Shown: piece by piece, positions 43,667 through 52,099 of the stretch | Position numbering within the stretch: the stretch's first letter is position 1 | How the letters are laid out: the number at the start of each line of letters is the position of its first letter | From: Kineosporiaceae bacterium | GTDB taxonomy: Bacteria; Actinomycetota; Actinomycetes; Actinomycetales; Kineosporiaceae | Reading direction: 5' to 3' | Length of the DNA stretch: 64,000 bases | Assembly: GCA_016713225.1 (NCBI GenBank) | Contig: JADJPO010000002.1 | Location: 310,001 to 374,000 of the forward strand | The notes under the pieces: generated by a model | What the model saw: only the letters and a program-made list of their open reading frames with translations | Told to the model about the DNA's origin: nothing | The model's database searches: none | Program-made: the position numbers and the translations under genes

Positions 43667-44335
43667 TCACCCTTCCGCGGGCACGCAGGTGGGTTCGGCA
43701 GCGGGAGCGGACGGAGTTCCGGGGGCCGCGGCAGCGATGGGCTTCAGCTTGAAGGTCTGGCCGAGCACCAGGTCGACGTCACTGGTGGTGCGATCGTCCT
43801 GCACGAAGGTGACCTCGCCGGCCACCGCGGCGGCCACCGTCTTGGCGGCGACGTCGCCGGTGGGGCCGTGCCGGACCACGGCCATCGTGGTGACCTTGCT
43901 CTTCATCGGATCGTTGGCGGGGGCGGCGGGCACCTTGAAGCCCCGCTTCTGCAGGTCGCGCATCGTTGCCAGAGCCAGGCCGTTGCGACTCGAGGCGTTG
44001 TAGACGTTCACGCTCACCGCGTTCGGCTGCAGCGAGGGGGCCGCCGAGGGGCAGGTGGGCAGGGCCGCCGGCTTGCCACTGCCCACGCCGAAGTCGAGTT
44101 TGCCGAAGTAGGCGGCCAGCGCCAGCAACCCGAGCACGACAATGACCGAGAAGAACACCAGGAAGGTGATGGTCTGACGTCGCTCGCGTCGGGTGATGCC
44201 CCGTGGCTCGGAGGTGGTCGGCAGGTCGGTGCGCACAGCAGTGCGCCCGGGGAACACCGCGCCCGGTCCGTCATCCTCGGTGCCGGGCAACCCGATCTCC
44301 TCGGTGTGCCAGGAATCGTCCTCGCGACCAGCCAT
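43667..44335 (-). CDS. LytR_C-domain membrane protein
   Basis: 222 residues from ATG 44335. A 50-residue charged cytoplasmic tail (RGITRRERRQT) precedes one transmembrane helix at 56-77. A Pro/Ser linker follows, then a LytR C-terminal domain: NAVSVNVYNASSRNGLALA, MRDLQKRGFKVPAAPAND, VTTMAVVRHGPTG. LytR_C domains are found on cell-wall-associated proteins. It ends 82 bases from the ChaA start; the upstream neighbour on the same strand is the 99-residue gene. Confidence 0.85.
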   Translation of the reverse strand: MAGREDDSWHTEEIGLPGTEDDGPGAVFPGRTAVRTDLPTTSEPRGITRRERRQTITFLVFFSVIVVLGLLALAAYFGKLDFGVGSGKPAALPTCPSAAPSLQPNAVSVNVYNASSRNGLALATMRDLQKRGFKVPAAPANDPMKSKVTTMAVVRHGPTGDVAAKTVAAAVAGEVTFVQDDRTTSDVDLVLGQTFKLKPIAAAAPGTPSAPAAEPTCVPAEG

Positions 44336-44409
44336 CCCGCTCAGGATCAGGTCAGGGATGCCGTGGCGTCCAGCCGACGCGCGGTCAGGTATCCAGTTGG
44401 TCCGGCTGG

Positions 44410-44709
44410 TCAGTCGTCGAGCTCGAGCACCCGGGCGTGCAGCAGGGGACGCTGCCCCAGCGCTGCCCGGACGGCGCGGTGCAGCCCGTCCTCGAGGTAC
44501 AGGGTGCCGCGCCAGGACACCACGTGCGCGAACAGGTCGCCGTAGAAGGTGGAGTCCTCGCTGAGGAGCTGGGTGAGGTCGAGCGTGGTGCGCGTGGTGA
44601 CCAGGTCCTCGAGCCGCACCTGGGTCGGGGCCACCCCGGCCCACTGCCGAGCGGTCGTGTACCCGTGCTCCGGATAGGGCCGGTGATCACCGACGGCTTT
44701 GAATATCAC
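44410..44709 (-). CDS. conserved actinobacterial hypothetical protein (ParB-like motif)
   Basis: 99 residues from ATG 44709: MIFKAVGDHRPYPEHGYTTA, WAGVAPTQVRLEDLVTTRTT, STFYGDLFAHVVSWRGTLYL, EDGLHRAVRAALGQ. The (E)DG-x-HR element recalls ParB/Srx-like folds. A very similar protein next to LytR_C genes occurs in many actinobacteria. Function unknown. It is divergent from the HerA-like gene with 130 bases between. Confidence 0.75.
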   Translation of the reverse strand: MIFKAVGDHRPYPEHGYTTARQWAGVAPTQVRLEDLVTTRTTLDLTQLLSEDSTFYGDLFAHVVSWRGTLYLEDGLHRAVRAALGQRPLLHARVLELDD

Positions 44710-44839
44710 CCGAGGCAGTCTACGGACGGTGCTCGACCAGGCCCGAGCAGGTCAGCAGACGGGTCACCAGAGAGGATCAACGGATACGCTGCGCGCGAGC
44801 ACAAGCCTCGGGGCGCAGCACACCGAAGGGGATCCCATC

Positions 44840-46426
44840 ATGACCGCAGCCGGCCAGGACGACGTCGTCCAGAAGATCACCCAGGGGTACGCCTTCACCG
44901 GCCCCGCCCTCGAGTTGGGCGCCCTGCTGGTGGACGGCGAGCCCGTGGTGGACGCGCAGATCCGCGTTCCGCTGGGCATGTTGAACCGCCATGGCCTGGT
45001 CGCAGGCGCCACCGGCACCGGCAAGACCAAGACGCTGCAGGTGATGGCCGAGCAGCTGTCGGCACAGGGTGTGCCGGTCTTCATGGCCGACATCAAGGGT
45101 GACCTCTCCGGCATCAGCCAGCCCGGTCAGGCCAGCGAGAAGCTCACCGCGCGGACGGCGAGCATCGGGCAGGCCTGGCAGGCCACCGGGTTCCCGGTGG
45201 AGTTCCTCGCCCTGGGCGGGCAGGGGGTCGGCGCCCCGGTGCGGGCGAGCATCACCTCCTTCGGCCCCACGTTGCTGGCCAAGGTGCTCGACCTCAACGA
45301 GACCCAGACCTCCTCGCTGGCGCTGGTGTTCCACTTCGCCGACAAGGCCGGGCTGGCGCTGCTGGACCTGAAGGACCTGCGGGCCGTCATCCAGTACCTG
45401 ATCTCGGACGAGGGCCAGGCTGATCTGCAGGGTCTCGGTGGGCTGAGCAAGGCGACCGCCGGTGTGATCCTGCGTGAGCTCATCGCGTTCTCGGATGCCG
45501 GCGCCGAGGTGTTCTTCGGTGAGCCCGAGTTCAACACCAGCGAGCTGTTGCGGCTGGCCCCGGACGGACGGGGCCTCATCACCTGCCTGGAACTGCCTGC
45601 GGTGCAGGACAAGCCGGCGTTGTTCTCGACCTTCCTGCTGTGGCTGTTGGCCGACCTGTTCCACGACCTGCCCGAGGCCGGGGACCTCGACAAACCCAAG
45701 CTGGTGTTCTTCTTCGACGAGGCGCACCTGTTGTTCAAGGACGCCAGTAAGGCGTTCACCGATCAGATCACCCAGACGGTGCGCCTGATCCGCTCGAAGG
45801 GCGTCGGGGTCTTCTTCGTCACCCAGACCCCCAAGGACGTCGACGCCGAGGTGCTGGCCCAGTTGGGCAACCGGGTCCAGCACGCGCTGCGCGCCTACAC
45901 CCCGGACGACGCCAAGGCGTTGAAGGCGACCGCCTCGACGTTCCCGAACTCGAGCTACGACCTGCAGGAACTGCTCACCCAGTTGGGCATCGGTGAGGCC
46001 GTGATCACCGTGCTGTCGGAGCGTGGAGCGCCGACTCCCGTGGCCTGGACCCGCCTCCGGGCGCCCCAGTCGTTGATGGCGCCCGCCCCCGCGGAGGCCC
46101 TCGCGGCCGCCGTGGCTGCCTCGCCCTTGAACGCCGAGTACGCCCAGTCGATCGATCGGGAGTCGGCCTACGAACGGTTGGCCGCCAAACTCGCGCCGCC
46201 GCCGTCGATCGAGAAGACGCTCCGCGAGGAGCCCGCCCCCCGGGCGGCCGAGCCCGAGCGGCGGGCCGAGCGCGCGCCGTCCCGGGAACGTGCCGAGCAG
46301 CAGGGGCCGGGCATCGTGACCGAGGTGGTCAAGTCGTCGGCGTTCAAGAGCTTCCTGCGTTCGGCGGGCACCGTGCTCGGCCGCGAGATCACCCGCAGCA
46401 TCTTCGGGACCGCACGCCGCCGATGA
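44840..46426 (+). CDS. HerA-like ATPase (DUF853 family)
   Basis: 528 residues from ATG 44840, preceded by GAAGGGGA. Walker A AGATGTGKTKTL (55-66), Walker B KLVFFFDEAHLLFKDAS, and VGVFFVTQTPKDVDAEVLAQL are typical of the DUF853/HerA group of hexameric DNA-translocase-like ATPases. The C-terminal 100 residues are charged and probably flexible, ending in a conserved SAFKSFLRSAGTVLGREI helix. The cellular role of DUF853 proteins is not established. It overlaps the next gene by ATGA. Confidence 0.88.
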   Translation: MTAAGQDDVVQKITQGYAFTGPALELGALLVDGEPVVDAQIRVPLGMLNRHGLVAGATGTGKTKTLQVMAEQLSAQGVPVFMADIKGDLSGISQPGQASEKLTARTASIGQAWQATGFPVEFLALGGQGVGAPVRASITSFGPTLLAKVLDLNETQTSSLALVFHFADKAGLALLDLKDLRAVIQYLISDEGQADLQGLGGLSKATAGVILRELIAFSDAGAEVFFGEPEFNTSELLRLAPDGRGLITCLELPAVQDKPALFSTFLLWLLADLFHDLPEAGDLDKPKLVFFFDEAHLLFKDASKAFTDQITQTVRLIRSKGVGVFFVTQTPKDVDAEVLAQLGNRVQHALRAYTPDDAKALKATASTFPNSSYDLQELLTQLGIGEAVITVLSERGAPTPVAWTRLRAPQSLMAPAPAEALAAAVAASPLNAEYAQSIDRESAYERLAAKLAPPPSIEKTLREEPAPRAAEPERRAERAPSRERAEQQGPGIVTEVVKSSAFKSFLRSAGTVLGREITRSIFGTARRR

Positions 46427-48087
46427 CCCGGTCCGGCGTGGGTTTGGCGCTCGCGGCGGTGGTGCTCGCGGGGTGCACCACGGGCGGCGGGACCGGTGCC
46501 GCCGGGGGCGTCGCCGCCGGCACGACCACGAGCGCCGGTACCGGCTCGCGACCCACGACGTCCGGGACGGCGCTGCCCTGGGGTCCGACCGTCGCCGAGT
46601 TGGCCGCGGCCCGGGCCGAGGTGGCGACCTGGGACGACGCTCGCCTGGCCGGGCAGGTGATCGTGGGCCGGTTCCACGGCAGCGCGCCGGCCGCTGCGGC
46701 AGCCCAGGTTCGACGGCTGCACCTGGCCGGGCTCTGCCTGACCGGGGCGAACATCGTCGACGCGCAGCAGGTTCGGGCGATGACGTCGGCCGTGCACGCA
46801 GCCGTCCGGGCCGACGGGCGTGACCTGCCCGCGGTCATCGGGGTCGACCAGGAGGGCGGCACGGTGGCGCACCTGGGCACTCTGGCGGCGTCCTACCCCG
46901 CCTTCATGACCGCTGGTGCAGTGGTGGCCGGCGCCCGCCGGCGTGGGCAGGCGGCAGCGGGCGAGGCCGTGGTGGCCGAGGCCACCCGGGCGTTGGGACT
47001 CGAGTTGCGTGCGGCGGGATTCACCTGGGACTTCGCACCGGTGGCCGACGTGACCATGGGTGCCGCGGACCCGACGATCGGTACCCGATCGCCGAGTGGT
47101 GATCCGGATGTGGCGTCCGCCGCCACGGTGGCGGCAGTGCGCGGGTTCACCGCCGCGGGGTTGGTCTCGACCGCCAAACACTTCCCGGGGCACGGTTCGG
47201 TGACCAGCGACAGCCATCGTGCGCTGCCGGTGCAGCGAGCGAGTCTGGCCGAACTCGCCGATCGTGACCTGATGCCGTTCACCGCGGCCGTGCGAGCAGG
47301 TGCCCCGGCCGTGATGGTGGCCCATGTCGCGGTGCCTGCGGCGGAACCCGACGCGGCGGTGCGCCCGGCCAGCCTGTCCGCCGGCGTGTACGGACTGTTG
47401 CGAGGCCAGGTGGGCTTCGACGGCGTGGCCATCACCGATTCGCTCGGGATGGGCGCGGTGCGAGCCGGGGGCGACCCGGGGGTTCGGGCACTGGCCGCCG
47501 GGGCCGATCTGTTGCTCATGCCGGCCGATACCGCCGCCACTCACGCTGCGGTGATGGCAGCCCTCGTGGCGGGCACCTTGCCGCGGCCGAGGGTCGTCCA
47601 GGCAGCCACGAGAGTCGTTGCGCTGCAACGCTGGCAGGCCCGCCGCGCCGCCCAGGTGACGGTGCCGGACGACGCGCGGCGGCGCGCCGAGACCGCCTCG
47701 GCCGCGCTGTCGGCGGCCGGGGTGACGCAGGTGACGGGTCGTTGCCCCCTGACCGCGGTGACCGCCGTCCGGATCGTCGGTGGCAGTGCCCCGGACCGGC
47801 AGCGCTTCACCGCCGCGGCCCGCTCGGCGGGGTTGCGCCTGGGCTCGGGTCCGACCGTGTCGCTGGTGGGGTCGACTCCGGCGCGAGCCGACATCGTGGT
47901 CGCCCTCGACCGGCCCACGGTGCTGGCCTCCTCACACGCCACGATCGCCGGTTTCGCGATCTACGGGCACACCGAGGGTGCCTTTGCCGCGCTGGCCCAG
48001 GTGCTCTCGGGGCGGCTGCGCCCGAGCGGAGCCCTCCCGGTCGAGGTGGCGGGGGTTGCCGAAGCGGATTCCTGCGCGGGCACCTGA
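46423..48087 (+). CDS. glycoside hydrolase family 3 lipoprotein (NagZ-like)
   Basis: 554 residues with a lipoprotein signal peptide: LALAAVVLAGC, lipidated cysteine C18, then a Gly/Thr/Ser linker. The GH3 barrel shows GVDQEGGTVAHLGTLAASYP, the acid/base loop KHFPGHGSVTSDSHRALP, and the nucleophile Asp in VAITDSLGMGAV. KHFPGHG is diagnostic of beta-N-acetylglucosaminidases of the NagZ type. In Gram-positives these are often exported and act on wall muropeptides. A second domain (residues 420-554) follows. Coupled by ATGA to the HerA-like gene, an odd functional partner. Confidence 0.87.
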   Translation: MTRSGVGLALAAVVLAGCTTGGGTGAAGGVAAGTTTSAGTGSRPTTSGTALPWGPTVAELAAARAEVATWDDARLAGQVIVGRFHGSAPAAAAAQVRRLHLAGLCLTGANIVDAQQVRAMTSAVHAAVRADGRDLPAVIGVDQEGGTVAHLGTLAASYPAFMTAGAVVAGARRRGQAAAGEAVVAEATRALGLELRAAGFTWDFAPVADVTMGAADPTIGTRSPSGDPDVASAATVAAVRGFTAAGLVSTAKHFPGHGSVTSDSHRALPVQRASLAELADRDLMPFTAAVRAGAPAVMVAHVAVPAAEPDAAVRPASLSAGVYGLLRGQVGFDGVAITDSLGMGAVRAGGDPGVRALAAGADLLLMPADTAATHAAVMAALVAGTLPRPRVVQAATRVVALQRWQARRAAQVTVPDDARRRAETASAALSAAGVTQVTGRCPLTAVTAVRIVGGSAPDRQRFTAAARSAGLRLGSGPTVSLVGSTPARADIVVALDRPTVLASSHATIAGFAIYGHTEGAFAALAQVLSGRLRPSGALPVEVAGVAEADSCAGT

Positions 48088-48240
48088 CGCCGGCTGGGTC
48101 GCGCGGCGTGCCGTTCGGGTGAATCGGTACGGCGCCGGCTCAGCTGTCTCGCCGCCCGGCCGACGGGGTCGTGACCGGTAACCCGGGCCAGGGTCGAGAC
48201 CGGTTGGCATGGAAGCCATGACGGCACAGGAGGTGCCAGC

Positions 48241-49317
48241 GTGATCATTCAGAGCAGCTCGGTGTCGATGAAGTCGGCGTTCCAGCACACGACCGCGCGG
48301 ACGACGCAGGTCACGGTGGACAGCTGGCGTGACCCGGCCCCCGGCGCCACCACCCGTCCTGCTCCTGCTCCTGCTCGTGCGCCGCGGACCACCGCCGGCG
48401 ACGGACCCGCCGATGCCCTGTCCGAGGGCGATGCGAAGGCCGCCGAGCCGGACGGTGACGATGCCCGCACGCATCGGCTGCGTTCCCTGGTGGCCCTGTT
48501 GGAGCGGCTGACCGGGCACGTGGTGGACGTCCCCGAGGGGCCCGATCGGCACCGGCCTCATCGGCGAGGTGAGCACGGCGGTGAGTCCCATCAGCGCAGC
48601 CGGGCAGGTGGCATCGGCGGTGAGGTGGCGCCCCGGCCCCAGCCGCCGGACCGCGCCGGCTGGGGAATCCGGGTCGAGGCGAGCGAGACGGTCGTCGAGT
48701 CCGAGTCGGCCCAGGTCGAGATCGCCGGGTCGGTGACCACCGCCGACGGGCGGCAGATCTCGTTCGAGGCAGACCTGGAGCTGTATCGAGAGTCGGCACG
48801 CACCACTCAGATCCGTTATTCAGCAGGCGATCCCGCGCCGGCACCGAAGGACCCGCTGGCGTTGAGCTTCGGAGTGACTCCCTCCCTGAGCGAGACGACG
48901 GTCGACCTGGACCTGGACGGTGACGGCACGGCCGAGGCGCTGCCGTTCGTCGCCGACGGCCTGGCCTACCTGGCCCTGGACCGCAACGGCAACGGTGCCG
49001 TGGACGACGGCACCGAGTTGTTCGGCCCGAAGACCAACGACGGGTTCGCCGAGCTGGCCGCACACGACAGCGACGGCAACGGCTGGATCGACGAGGCCGA
49101 CCCGGTGTTCGGGCAGTTGCGGTTGTGGGGCAGCCCGGACGGTGCGCTGCAATCCCTGGCCGAGCGGGGCGTCGGGGCCATCTCGGTGCAAGCGGTCGCC
49201 AGCCCGTTCCGCATGATCACCCATGATCAGACGGTGGGTGAGCTGCGCAGCACGGGGGTCTGGTTGGCCGAGAACGGTTCCGTGGGACTGACGCACCAGA
49301 TCGACGTGGTGAGCTGA
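48241..49317 (+). CDS. protein with EF-hand-like calcium-binding repeats
   Basis: 358 residues from GTG 48241. The N-terminal 150 residues are Ala/Pro/Arg-rich and probably unstructured. A beta-rich middle part (GIRVEASETVVESESAQVEI) follows. From about residue 220 there are loops of calcium-binding type: DLDLDGDGTAE, DRNGNGAVDDGTE, HDSDGNGWIDEADP. The whole block LPFVADGLAYLALDRNGNG then ELFGPKTNDGFAEL is found in a family of bacterial proteins of unknown role. No signal peptide or membrane anchor is evident, so export is unproven. Confidence 0.72.
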   Translation: MIIQSSSVSMKSAFQHTTARTTQVTVDSWRDPAPGATTRPAPAPARAPRTTAGDGPADALSEGDAKAAEPDGDDARTHRLRSLVALLERLTGHVVDVPEGPDRHRPHRRGEHGGESHQRSRAGGIGGEVAPRPQPPDRAGWGIRVEASETVVESESAQVEIAGSVTTADGRQISFEADLELYRESARTTQIRYSAGDPAPAPKDPLALSFGVTPSLSETTVDLDLDGDGTAEALPFVADGLAYLALDRNGNGAVDDGTELFGPKTNDGFAELAAHDSDGNGWIDEADPVFGQLRLWGSPDGALQSLAERGVGAISVQAVASPFRMITHDQTVGELRSTGVWLAENGSVGLTHQIDVVS

Positions 49318-49379
49318 GCGGCTCCCTCGACCGGATCTACCTCGCTCGGGAAGCCCTCGCATACCTCTAGGCTGCCCGG

Positions 49380-50006
49380 ATGAGTCGCTGGCAGGAACTG
49401 GATCGTGGTGCTGCGGACGAGGCCGGTGCGGCGTATCGGCAGCGGTTCGAGTCCCTGGCCCGCAGCGGGGTCGACGTGCACGGCGAGGCATCGCGGTGCA
49501 CCACCCTGGTGGCTGCGCCCGCGCGGGTGCTGGACGCCGGGTGTGGCACCGGACGGGTGGCGATCGAACTCGCCCGTCGTGGGTACCAGGTGGTCGGGGT
49601 CGACCTGGACGCCGGCATGCTGGCCCAGGCGCGCACCCAGGCCCCGGAGCTGACCTGGATTCATGCCGATCTGGCCGGCTTCGACCCGGGTGAGCACGGC
49701 GTAGCCGCAGACTTCGATCTGGTGGTCGCGGCCGGAAACGTGATCCCGTTGGTGGCTGCCGGCAGCGAACCCGACGTGCTGGCGAACCTGGCTCGCGTCG
49801 TCCGGCCGAGGGGCCTGGTGGTCGCCGGGTTCGGTCTGACGCCCACGCACCTACCCTTGGATCACGCGCCATTCGGGCTGGCCCAGTACGACGCCTGGTG
49901 TGCGGCAGCGGGTCTGGAGCTGATCGAACGGACGTCGACCTGGGACGGTGGACCGTTCGTGGCGGGCGGCGACTACGCGGTCAGCGTGCACCGACGGCGC
50001 GGCTGA
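49380..50006 (+). CDS. class I SAM-dependent methyltransferase
   Basis: 208 residues from ATG 49380. Motif I VLDAGCGTGRVAIELARRGY (50-69), the acidic residue ending motif II VVGVDLDAGML, and LTWIHADLAGFDP are clear. A later DLVVAAGNVIPLVA is motif IV-like. The substrate is unknown. It is a single gene, convergent with the diguanylate cyclase. Confidence 0.85.
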   Translation: MSRWQELDRGAADEAGAAYRQRFESLARSGVDVHGEASRCTTLVAAPARVLDAGCGTGRVAIELARRGYQVVGVDLDAGMLAQARTQAPELTWIHADLAGFDPGEHGVAADFDLVVAAGNVIPLVAAGSEPDVLANLARVVRPRGLVVAGFGLTPTHLPLDHAPFGLAQYDAWCAAAGLELIERTSTWDGGPFVAGGDYAVSVHRRRG

Positions 50007-50057
50007 CCCGACCTGGCCGACCCGACCTGGCTGACCGACCTGGCTGACCGACCTGGC
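50007..50057 (+). repeat. short tandem repeat between convergent genes
   Basis: Four imperfect copies of a 12-14-base unit based on CCGACCTGGCTGA fill the space between the methyltransferase stop and the end of the diguanylate cyclase gene. No hairpin is evident; likely slippage-prone DNA. Confidence 0.7.
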
Positions 50058-51722
50058 TCAGCCGACGACACGATCCCGCCCGGATCGCTTGGCGGCGTAG
50101 AGATGTCCGTCGGCCCGGGCAATCACCGCCGCCGGCCGGCTGCTGCCGTCGCAGCTGGCCAGTCCGACGCTGATCGTGATCGGGGTGCGGCCGACCAGAT
50201 CGCCCCAGTGGTGTTCGCGAACTCGGGCGTGCAGCCGCTCGGCGACCTCGCGCGCCGCATCGAGATCGGTGTCGGGCAGCAGCACCAGGAACTCCTCGCC
50301 ACCGATGCGGGCCACCGTGGCCCCCTCCGGGACAGCCGCGGTGGCCAGGCCGGCGATGCGCTGCAGGACGGCGTCACCCACCTGGTGCGACCATCGGTCG
50401 TTGACCTGCTTGAAGTGATCGAGGTCGAACAGGGCCACCGAGAACGGGCGATCCTGTTGCGAGGCACGGGCCACCAACACCGGCAGTTCCTCGTCGACCC
50501 GCCGCCGGTTGTGCAGCCCGGTCAACGGATCCCGCCAGGCCAGCTCACGAAACTGGTCCAGTTCCTGCGCGGTCTGCTCGACCTGATAGAGCGCGTGGAC
50601 CACCTGGGCCCGGACGGTTCGCTGGGACCCCACCAGGCGTTCGAAGGCCTCCAGGTAGCGACAGAGCTCCTCGTAGGCCTGGCGATACTCGCCCTGGCTG
50701 GCGAACAGGCGTGCCTGCTCCCGGGTGACCGAGGTCGAACAGGTCACCAACCCCCGGGCGTCTGCCAGCGCCCGGCACCAGTCCAGGGTGGCCTGAGCCT
50801 GAGGTACCCGCTCGGTGAGTCGCTGGATCTCGGCCAGGGTGACCAGGCAGGCAGCCAGGCCATCGGCCTCGTTGACGCAGATGCCATAGGGGTCGGTGAC
50901 CACGTCGATCAAGGCCTCCTCGGCTCCGACGAGGTCGCCCGACAGCATCCGCACCCGGGCCAGGGTGTCGCGATAGTGCGCGAACAGAGTGCCGCCGCAG
51001 CGGCGGTGCAGGGTGAGCATGTCCTCGGTGGCGGCCAGCGCCTCGGCCTGCTCGCCGGCCAGGTAGAGGCCGAACGCGAGATTGTTGAGCACCATCATGT
51101 GCAGGTCGGGTCGCCCGGCGGCCTCCGCCAGGTCGAGCGCCTGCCGCATGTAGGCCTGCCCCTCGGGCACCGACCTGGTGATCAACAGGGCGGTCCCCAG
51201 GGTCGTCACGTGAACGGCCCGCATCCAGCTCGGTGCCTCCGGCGGCAGGTGCTGCAGGCACAGGATCGCCTGGGTGAGGCAACCGCCCTCATCGCCGATG
51301 ACACGGTGGATCACCGAGAGCACCTGGTGACTTCGGGCACGGACCAGCGGTTGGCCCGCCTGGATCGCCCAGTTGCTCACCGGTCTGGCCAGCGAGGCCG
51401 CGGCGGTGAGGTCACCCTGGCGCCGGCTGAGTTCGGCCCGGATGAGCTGGGAGTACCAGATCAGATCGATCCAGCCGTGTGTCGTCGCGGTCCGCTCGGC
51501 CCGGTCGGTGAGCTCGGCCAGCCCGCTGCGGTCCCCGAAGGTCGCCAGGTCGAGCAGGTGCAGCACCTCGGAGAGCTTGGGGTGTGTGATGGCCCCGTCA
51601 TCGAGGAGTCGCCCGAGGGCGACATGGGTTTCCGGAGGCGTGCGGGGTGAGGGGATCGATCCGGTCGTCGTCAGCGATCCCAGCGCCGTCGGGCCCACCG
51701 ACGGCGTGGCATTGGTTGTCAT
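50058..51722 (-). CDS. diguanylate cyclase with TPR-like sensor region
   Basis: ATG 51722 gives 554 residues; sequence upstream of it lacks protein character. Residues 40-370 are helical TPR-type repeats (HMMVLNNLAFGLYLAGEQAE). Residues 395-554 are a GGDEF domain with the active-site motif GGEEF (about 473-477), LFDLDHFKQVNDRWSHQVGD, and DGHLYAAKRSGRD. It should make c-di-GMP, with the TPR region probably taking a protein or ligand cue. No membrane segment. The inhibitory RxxD I-site is not obvious. A c-di-GMP enzyme of the opposite strand lies just beyond the tRNA. Confidence 0.88.
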   Translation of the reverse strand: MTTNATPSVGPTALGSLTTTGSIPSPRTPPETHVALGRLLDDGAITHPKLSEVLHLLDLATFGDRSGLAELTDRAERTATTHGWIDLIWYSQLIRAELSRRQGDLTAAASLARPVSNWAIQAGQPLVRARSHQVLSVIHRVIGDEGGCLTQAILCLQHLPPEAPSWMRAVHVTTLGTALLITRSVPEGQAYMRQALDLAEAAGRPDLHMMVLNNLAFGLYLAGEQAEALAATEDMLTLHRRCGGTLFAHYRDTLARVRMLSGDLVGAEEALIDVVTDPYGICVNEADGLAACLVTLAEIQRLTERVPQAQATLDWCRALADARGLVTCSTSVTREQARLFASQGEYRQAYEELCRYLEAFERLVGSQRTVRAQVVHALYQVEQTAQELDQFRELAWRDPLTGLHNRRRVDEELPVLVARASQQDRPFSVALFDLDHFKQVNDRWSHQVGDAVLQRIAGLATAAVPEGATVARIGGEEFLVLLPDTDLDAAREVAERLHARVREHHWGDLVGRTPITISVGLASCDGSSRPAAVIARADGHLYAAKRSGRDRVVG

Positions 51723-51852
51723 CCGCTCGCCTAGGTCGGCCGCGTCGAGCAGCCCCTGCGCTGCCCTTCGATGGCAGGGCGGTGTGATCCGGCCCTGAGT
51801 GAACTGTCGGCCCGCGGCAGTGGCACTTGACCCTTTCGGGGCACCAAACGTC

Positions 51853-51882
51853 CGGTGCCCCGACCATTGGTCGGGGCACCGG
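51853..51882 (-). terminator. hairpin downstream of tRNA-Ser(GGA)
   Basis: CGGTGCCCCGACC pairs with GGTCGGGGCACCG (13 bp) around ATT, six bases past the tRNA 3' end on the minus strand. It is probably the tRNA terminator although no T run follows. Confidence 0.65.
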
Positions 51883-51887
51883 TTCGG

Positions 51888-51972
51888 CGGAGGATAGGGG
51901 ATTTGAACCCCTGAGGGTGTTAACCCAACACGCTTTCCAAGCGTGCGCCCTAGGCCACTAGGCGAATCCTCC
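51888..51972 (-). tRNA. tRNA-Ser(GGA)
   Basis: Read on the minus strand the gene begins GGAGGATTCGCCTAG and ends in a T-arm GGGGTTCAAATCCCC and acceptor TATCCTCC plus discriminator G. The anticodon loop is TTGGAAA (anticodon GGA) in stem ACGCT/AGCGT. A long variable arm of serine type is present. About 85 nt without encoded CCA. The 7-bp acceptor stem pairs fully. Confidence 0.95.
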
Positions 51973-52099
51973 GCCGGGGAGTCTACAGTCGCGCCGCCGC
52001 ACCCCGTGAACGCGTTGTGCTGAAGGCCGCGGGCTGCCCTGCCGATGCCCCCAGAGTGAACCGCCAGTGGGCCGAGGACGACGGGACGGCGGTGCCGTG

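Noticed and set aside
50103..51650. A long plus-strand frame opposite the diguanylate cyclase
   Set aside because: Its composition (runs of Arg, Gly, Gln, His) is that of an antisense shadow; the minus strand has a full GGDEF domain.
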